Assembly (NCBI GenBank): GCA_034665305.1
Contig: JAXDFZ010000025.1
Coordinates: 1-64,000 of the forward strand
DNA length: 64,000 bases
DNA from: DASXRU01 sp034665305
GTDB taxonomy: Bacteria > Acidobacteriota > Blastocatellia > Pyrinomonadales > Pyrinomonadaceae
Reading direction: 5' to 3'
Shown here: one piece after another, positions 60,515 through 64,000 of the stretch
How positions within the stretch are numbered: position 1 is the stretch's first letter
How the letters are laid out: every line of letters begins with the position of its first letter
The notes under the pieces: generated by a model
What the model was told of the DNA's origin: nothing
Databases searched by the model: none
Seen by the model: the letters and a program-made list of their open reading frames with translations, nothing else
Position numbers and translations under genes: made by a program

Positions 60515-63301
60515 TTACGGCCCGACAAACCTGCTCAAGCGCAAATTGCGCCCGTCGGTAGCTATCGTAATCATCCCGCATTCACCGGTAGTCAAAACCT
60601 GCGCGCCGCCGTGGCGCCAGCGCTCAACCACTTCCGGGTGCGGATGGCCGAAGATCGAAGTGCGGCCAACTGAAATCACCGCAAGTGAGGGATGCGTGGC
60701 GTTAACGAACGCTTCTGTCGAAGAAGTTCTGCTGCCGTGGTGCGCAACCTTGACGATATCGCTGCGCAGATCAAGCCGTTGATTTAACAGCCCTGCCTCT
60801 CCCGCCTGCTCAATGTCTCCGGTCAAGAGAATCCGGGACTCGCCATAACGAACTCGAAGCACAAGCGATTGATTATTTCCTGACGGCGAATTGATATCCG
60901 GAGTGGCTGCCGGCCAAAGCGTCTCCAGGCGAACGTCGCCAAAAACCAACACATCGCCGGCGCTAATAATCTGCACCGGCACGCCTGCAGTTCTGGCGGT
61001 ATCGGCGAATTGGCGGTACTCCGGATCGCCGGCCGGCGCGCGCGCAACAAAGGCCGCACGCACTTGAAAATTGCGCAGAACGTCGTTCAGTCCTTCAATG
61101 TGATCGGCGTCGGCATGTGTCGCCAGTACGTAGTCGACCCGGTCAAGCCCGCGCCCCCAGAGATATTCAGAGACCACCGCTTCGCCAATCGTACGGGTGT
61201 CACGTGTGAAAGATTCCTCTTCCTCCTGCGCCGCGGCAGCGCGATTGAAAGTGGGCTGGCCACCGCCATCGATCAGCAGGGTGCTCCCGTCGGGCATCGT
61301 CAACAGCGCTGCATCACCCTGCCCCACATCCAGAAAATCCACCCGCAAATGCCCGCTTGCACGACCGGCACTGAAGGGATGAAAAACAATTAACAAAAGC
61401 AGAAGGGCCAGTGCTGCCGCCATCAGCCAGTTGACTCGCGCGCGTCTGGTTGTCTTCGTGCTTGCGGGCAGCCGCAGCGGATTCCACCTGGCGACCGCAA
61501 AAAGCAGACCGAGCAACGGAACAAAATAAAGCGCGTAAATTGCAGCCGCCGGTCCCGCATATTCCGGCAACCGCAGCGAGGTGACGCGCCAGCCGGAAAG
61601 TAAATCGCCGCTATGGACCATCAGCCAGTTCAGCGACTGGGCCAACTTCACCAGCGGCAAGGCGAGGGTAGTACTGACCTCACCGACGGCCAGGGCCACG
61701 AGCGCCACGATTCCCAGCGCTGCCATTAACGCGCCGACGCCAATATTCAGCACCAGTGACGCAATTGTGAAACGGTGAAAGTAGAGGACCAGCAGCGGCA
61801 GGAGACCGAGCTGCACACTCGCAGACACCACGATCGCTCCGGTTGCAAATCGCAACAGGCGTTGCAATTGATACCGTTCCAGTCGCACAGCGAGCGGGCT
61901 TTTGAAGAGTTTGTAGCTGAAATTCGCCTCGGCCATCTCGCGCCGCCACTTCTTCTGGCTCCAGAAAAGAACCTCCGAAACAGTGCGAAACCATTGCGGG
62001 CACGACGGCGGAGCAGGAGTCCTGGCCGTCGGTTGCCAGGCACCGGCAGCCTGCATTCGTTGCCACAGCGGCCATCCCAACGTGATGATCATAAACACCG
62101 ATAGAAAGGTGAGTTGGAATGACGGATCGAACAGTGTGTTCGGTTGCCAGCTCAGTAAAGCGAGTGCGGTGCCCCCAAGAACGTTAAGTGACTTCGCTCG
62201 CCGGGCTAGCAGCGGGGCGAGCACGACGAGCGTGAACATCAACGCGGCGCGCACAACTGAGGCCTCAGCTCCGACGGCGATCGCGTAGGCCCACAGAACG
62301 CTAACTGACACGACAAACTGCAGTGCGGCCGATCGGGTTATGCGCCGCATCAACAGAAAAACTGCGCCGCCGATAAAACTGATGTGCAGACCGCTGATTA
62401 CCAGGACATGAAAGGTCCCCCCGGAGCGGAAACGTTCGGCGACGCCGTGCGAAAGGAAATAACGATTACCGAGTAGAGCTGCATCGAGGACGCCGGCCGT
62501 TTCAGCTGAGAACATGTGATTGATTCTGGCTAATAACGAATGTCGCCATTGATACAGGAAAGCCAGGGGCAGGAATACGCGTTCATCGTCGAGACGCTGA
62601 ATCAGCAGCGGGCTCTTGATTGTGCCCGTCGCATCGTAACCCTTCCGCTCCAGGTATTCGGTGAACGATGAGACGCCGGGATTGCGAAATGTATCGGCCC
62701 GATCCAGCGTCGTCATCACCCGAAGATGCGCGCCGTGACGAAGGTCTAGCTGATCATAATCGGACTCCATCCGGGCATCGTGTACCGGCGCCCACAACAT
62801 CACCACGCCGGACACGCTAAGATCTGATCGTTTGTAATGCGCCCCCTGCACGCGAACTATCAAATAGAAACCGCCGGGCGCCGGTTCGGGTGGTCCATCC
62901 ATGGCGCCCACCAGTTCGACCGGTTCACCCATAGCGATGAAGCCCTGCTCAAGGACGCTCTTCAGTTGATTAGATTTAGCGTTCTGTCTGTGAATCGTCT
63001 CGAGGGCAGCGCCCGTAGTGATGCTCCCGCCAATAACGAAAACCGTCGCCGCTAGCCGTCCTCTTGATCGGAGTTGCCACAACGACAGGCAAACGATCAG
63101 CCCCGACGAAGCGACTGAGACAAGGGGTGGGATAGCAATGAAGTGGGCCAGGACGATTCCGACACTCAAGCCGGCGGCGAGAACGATCAACGGATGATAG
63201 AAGCAGGTCTGGGGAGTTGGACCCATGCGCTTCCTAGCCATTATCATTGCAGTAATTCCCACTACTCTTCTTCCTAAAGACGGCAATTTGAAACTCCGCA
63301 C
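60515..63301 (-). CDS. comEC: ComEC/Rec2-family DNA-uptake channel
   Basis: 928 aa. The GTG start at 63301 has AGGA just upstream; an ATG 18 codons later is an alternative. N-terminal membrane helices and an OB-like periplasmic domain cover about 1-240. The competence domain of membrane helices follows (GNRYFLSHGVAERFRSGGTF, then HVLVISGLHISFIGG). The C-terminal metallo-beta-lactamase-like domain covers about 640-905, with VDFLDVGQGDAALL, ATHADADHIEGL and KVAHHGSRTSS. It forms the inner-membrane pore for single-stranded DNA and may degrade the other strand. With the ComEA-like protein nearby it suggests natural transformation ability. Confidence 0.9.
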   Translation of the reverse strand: MRSFKLPSLGRRVVGITAMIMARKRMGPTPQTCFYHPLIVLAAGLSVGIVLAHFIAIPPLVSVASSGLIVCLSLWQLRSRGRLAATVFVIGGSITTGAALETIHRQNAKSNQLKSVLEQGFIAMGEPVELVGAMDGPPEPAPGGFYLIVRVQGAHYKRSDLSVSGVVMLWAPVHDARMESDYDQLDLRHGAHLRVMTTLDRADTFRNPGVSSFTEYLERKGYDATGTIKSPLLIQRLDDERVFLPLAFLYQWRHSLLARINHMFSAETAGVLDAALLGNRYFLSHGVAERFRSGGTFHVLVISGLHISFIGGAVFLLMRRITRSAALQFVVSVSVLWAYAIAVGAEASVVRAALMFTLVVLAPLLARRAKSLNVLGGTALALLSWQPNTLFDPSFQLTFLSVFMIITLGWPLWQRMQAAGAWQPTARTPAPPSCPQWFRTVSEVLFWSQKKWRREMAEANFSYKLFKSPLAVRLERYQLQRLLRFATGAIVVSASVQLGLLPLLVLYFHRFTIASLVLNIGVGALMAALGIVALVALAVGEVSTTLALPLVKLAQSLNWLMVHSGDLLSGWRVTSLRLPEYAGPAAAIYALYFVPLLGLLFAVARWNPLRLPASTKTTRRARVNWLMAAALALLLLLIVFHPFSAGRASGHLRVDFLDVGQGDAALLTMPDGSTLLIDGGGQPTFNRAAAAQEEEESFTRDTRTIGEAVVSEYLWGRGLDRVDYVLATHADADHIEGLNDVLRNFQVRAAFVARAPAGDPEYRQFADTARTAGVPVQIISAGDVLVFGDVRLETLWPAATPDINSPSGNNQSLVLRVRYGESRILLTGDIEQAGEAGLLNQRLDLRSDIVKVAHHGSRTSSTEAFVNATHPSLAVISVGRTSIFGHPHPEVVERWRHGGAQVLTTGECGMITIATDGRNLRLSRFVGP

Positions 63302-63476
63302 TCTTTCCTGGTCCTGAGGATTCCGGACACACCAATATTTACTGGCCGTTCAAATGGCCACGCATCAATTTGCGAATCTACTTAACTCAGGATTTGAAAT
63401 TAGAACAGACCCAACCGGAATGGCCGGATCTCGTCAAATGCAAAAGTTTTTGTAAGCGTGCGAACTAACGGATCGC

Positions 63477-64000
63477 TTACGGGGATTGAGTCCGTTCTCG
63501 GATGGCAAGGCGAGCGACTGTCTCAACGTGGTGAGTCTGCGGAAACATGTCAAAGGCGGCCACCGACTCAAGATTGTAGCCACCGCCGATCAGTTTTTTG
63601 AGATCGCGCGCCAGCGTGGCCGGGTCGCAGGAGACGTAGGAAATTTTTCGCGGCCGGAGCGCGTGGATTCCCGCGATGTCACGGTTCTCGGCGCCCGTGC
63701 GCGGCGGATCCAGCAGGAGAAAATCCACCTTGCCGAATGAACCGGAGCTTTCAGCTAACCAATCTCCGACCCTCGCGGTTACGATCCGTACATCGCCCAG
63801 CGATGAACGGGTCGGCTGGACTGCTGAGCCCTCGTCGACGCTCACTTGTGCATTGTCGTTAGCGGTAGTCTGCTTTCTTGCAAATTCAAGGTTGCGGCGT
63901 GCGAACGATGTGGCCCGCCCATTTGTCTCAACTGCAACCACGCGCGCAAATCGTCGTGCGAGGGGAAGCGTGAATAAACCCACGCCGCAATACAAATCGA
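63477..64000 (-). CDS. RlmD/RumA/TrmA-family RNA (uracil-C5) methyltransferase, 5' end outside window
   Basis: C-terminal 174 residues of a TrmA/RumA-type methyltransferase that makes 5-methyluridine in rRNA or tRNA. The visible start is SAM motif DLYCGVGLFTLPLARR, and the frame is open to the last base. LLDPPRTGAEN contains the motif IV Asp-Pro-Pro, and ISYVSCDPATLARDL contains the catalytic Cys. The stop lies at 63477, and the FPQTHHVETVARL block is the usual ending. The TRAM domain and iron-sulfur part must be upstream of the window. Confidence 0.9.
   Translation of the reverse strand, partial: DLYCGVGLFTLPLARRFARVVAVETNGRATSFARRNLEFARKQTTANDNAQVSVDEGSAVQPTRSSLGDVRIVTARVGDWLAESSGSFGKVDFLLLDPPRTGAENRDIAGIHALRPRKISYVSCDPATLARDLKKLIGGGYNLESVAAFDMFPQTHHVETVARLAIRERTQSP

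Overview
The window is a 64 kb piece of a bacterial chromosome with GC content in the mid-to-high fifties (by eye). I see no rRNA, tRNA, CRISPR array, transposase or prophage genes. The gene families point to an Acidobacteriota genome, probably class Blastocatellia. Reasons are the kelch/metalloprotease secreted protein, the style of the sigma-like protein, the acidobacterial-looking exopolysaccharide locus, many intergenic REP-like hairpins, and the eight-cysteine zinc-ribbon protein. This assignment is inference from gene content only.

Positions 1-15.8 kb are an accessory, partly decayed region. It holds a PhoD-like phosphatase cut by the window edge, an FAD monooxygenase, a zinc-ribbon protein, a sigma-like protein with an in-frame repeat insertion, a stand-alone ATP-dependent DNA ligase, a serine hydrolase, a D-threonine-aldolase-like enzyme and a large metalloprotease-kelch protein. 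Two short gene remnants lie among them, one of the ligase and one of the aldolase. At 12.7-14.3 kb a GyrI-like gene is flanked by one full attC-like site and one truncated attC-like site. Upstream of it is a tight three-gene unit: a 3-TM membrane protein and two very small proteins sharing an RPxIRIEP repeat. This is the strongest candidate for something undescribed.

Positions 14.4-19.0 kb (minus strand) encode a large multihaem cytochrome c and a sugar-lactone-oxidase-type flavoprotein. Positions 19.6-24.3 kb form a signalling cluster: a MEDS-PAS-PAS-PAS histidine kinase, two NarL-type regulators and an unusual KOW-receiver fusion. An ATP-grasp gene follows. After it comes a nitric oxide detoxification group made of quinol-dependent NO reductase, a SAM methyltransferase and a cupin.

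Positions 29.4-48.7 kb are an exopolysaccharide locus. It opens with a small DPGSG membrane protein, a kinase-like/methyltransferase protein and a membrane sulfatase-like enzyme. Next come Wza-type export protein, Wzc-type chain-length/kinase protein, flippase, polymerase, glycosyltransferase, initiating sugar-phosphate transferase, GNAT acetyltransferase, DegT aminotransferase, epimerase and a second O-antigen-ligase-like protein. It ends with secreted accessory proteins. Many start codons overlap the preceding stop, so the core is one operon, and a sigma-54-like -24/-12 element lies upstream.

Positions 48.9-64 kb are mostly housekeeping. They include an amidase-like secreted protein, a TPR protein, lnt, prfB with its programmed +1 frameshift, ftsK, a ComEA-like protein, a glycerate-2-kinase-like protein, cysteine dioxygenase, ComEC, and an RlmD/RumA-type RNA methyltransferase cut by the window edge.
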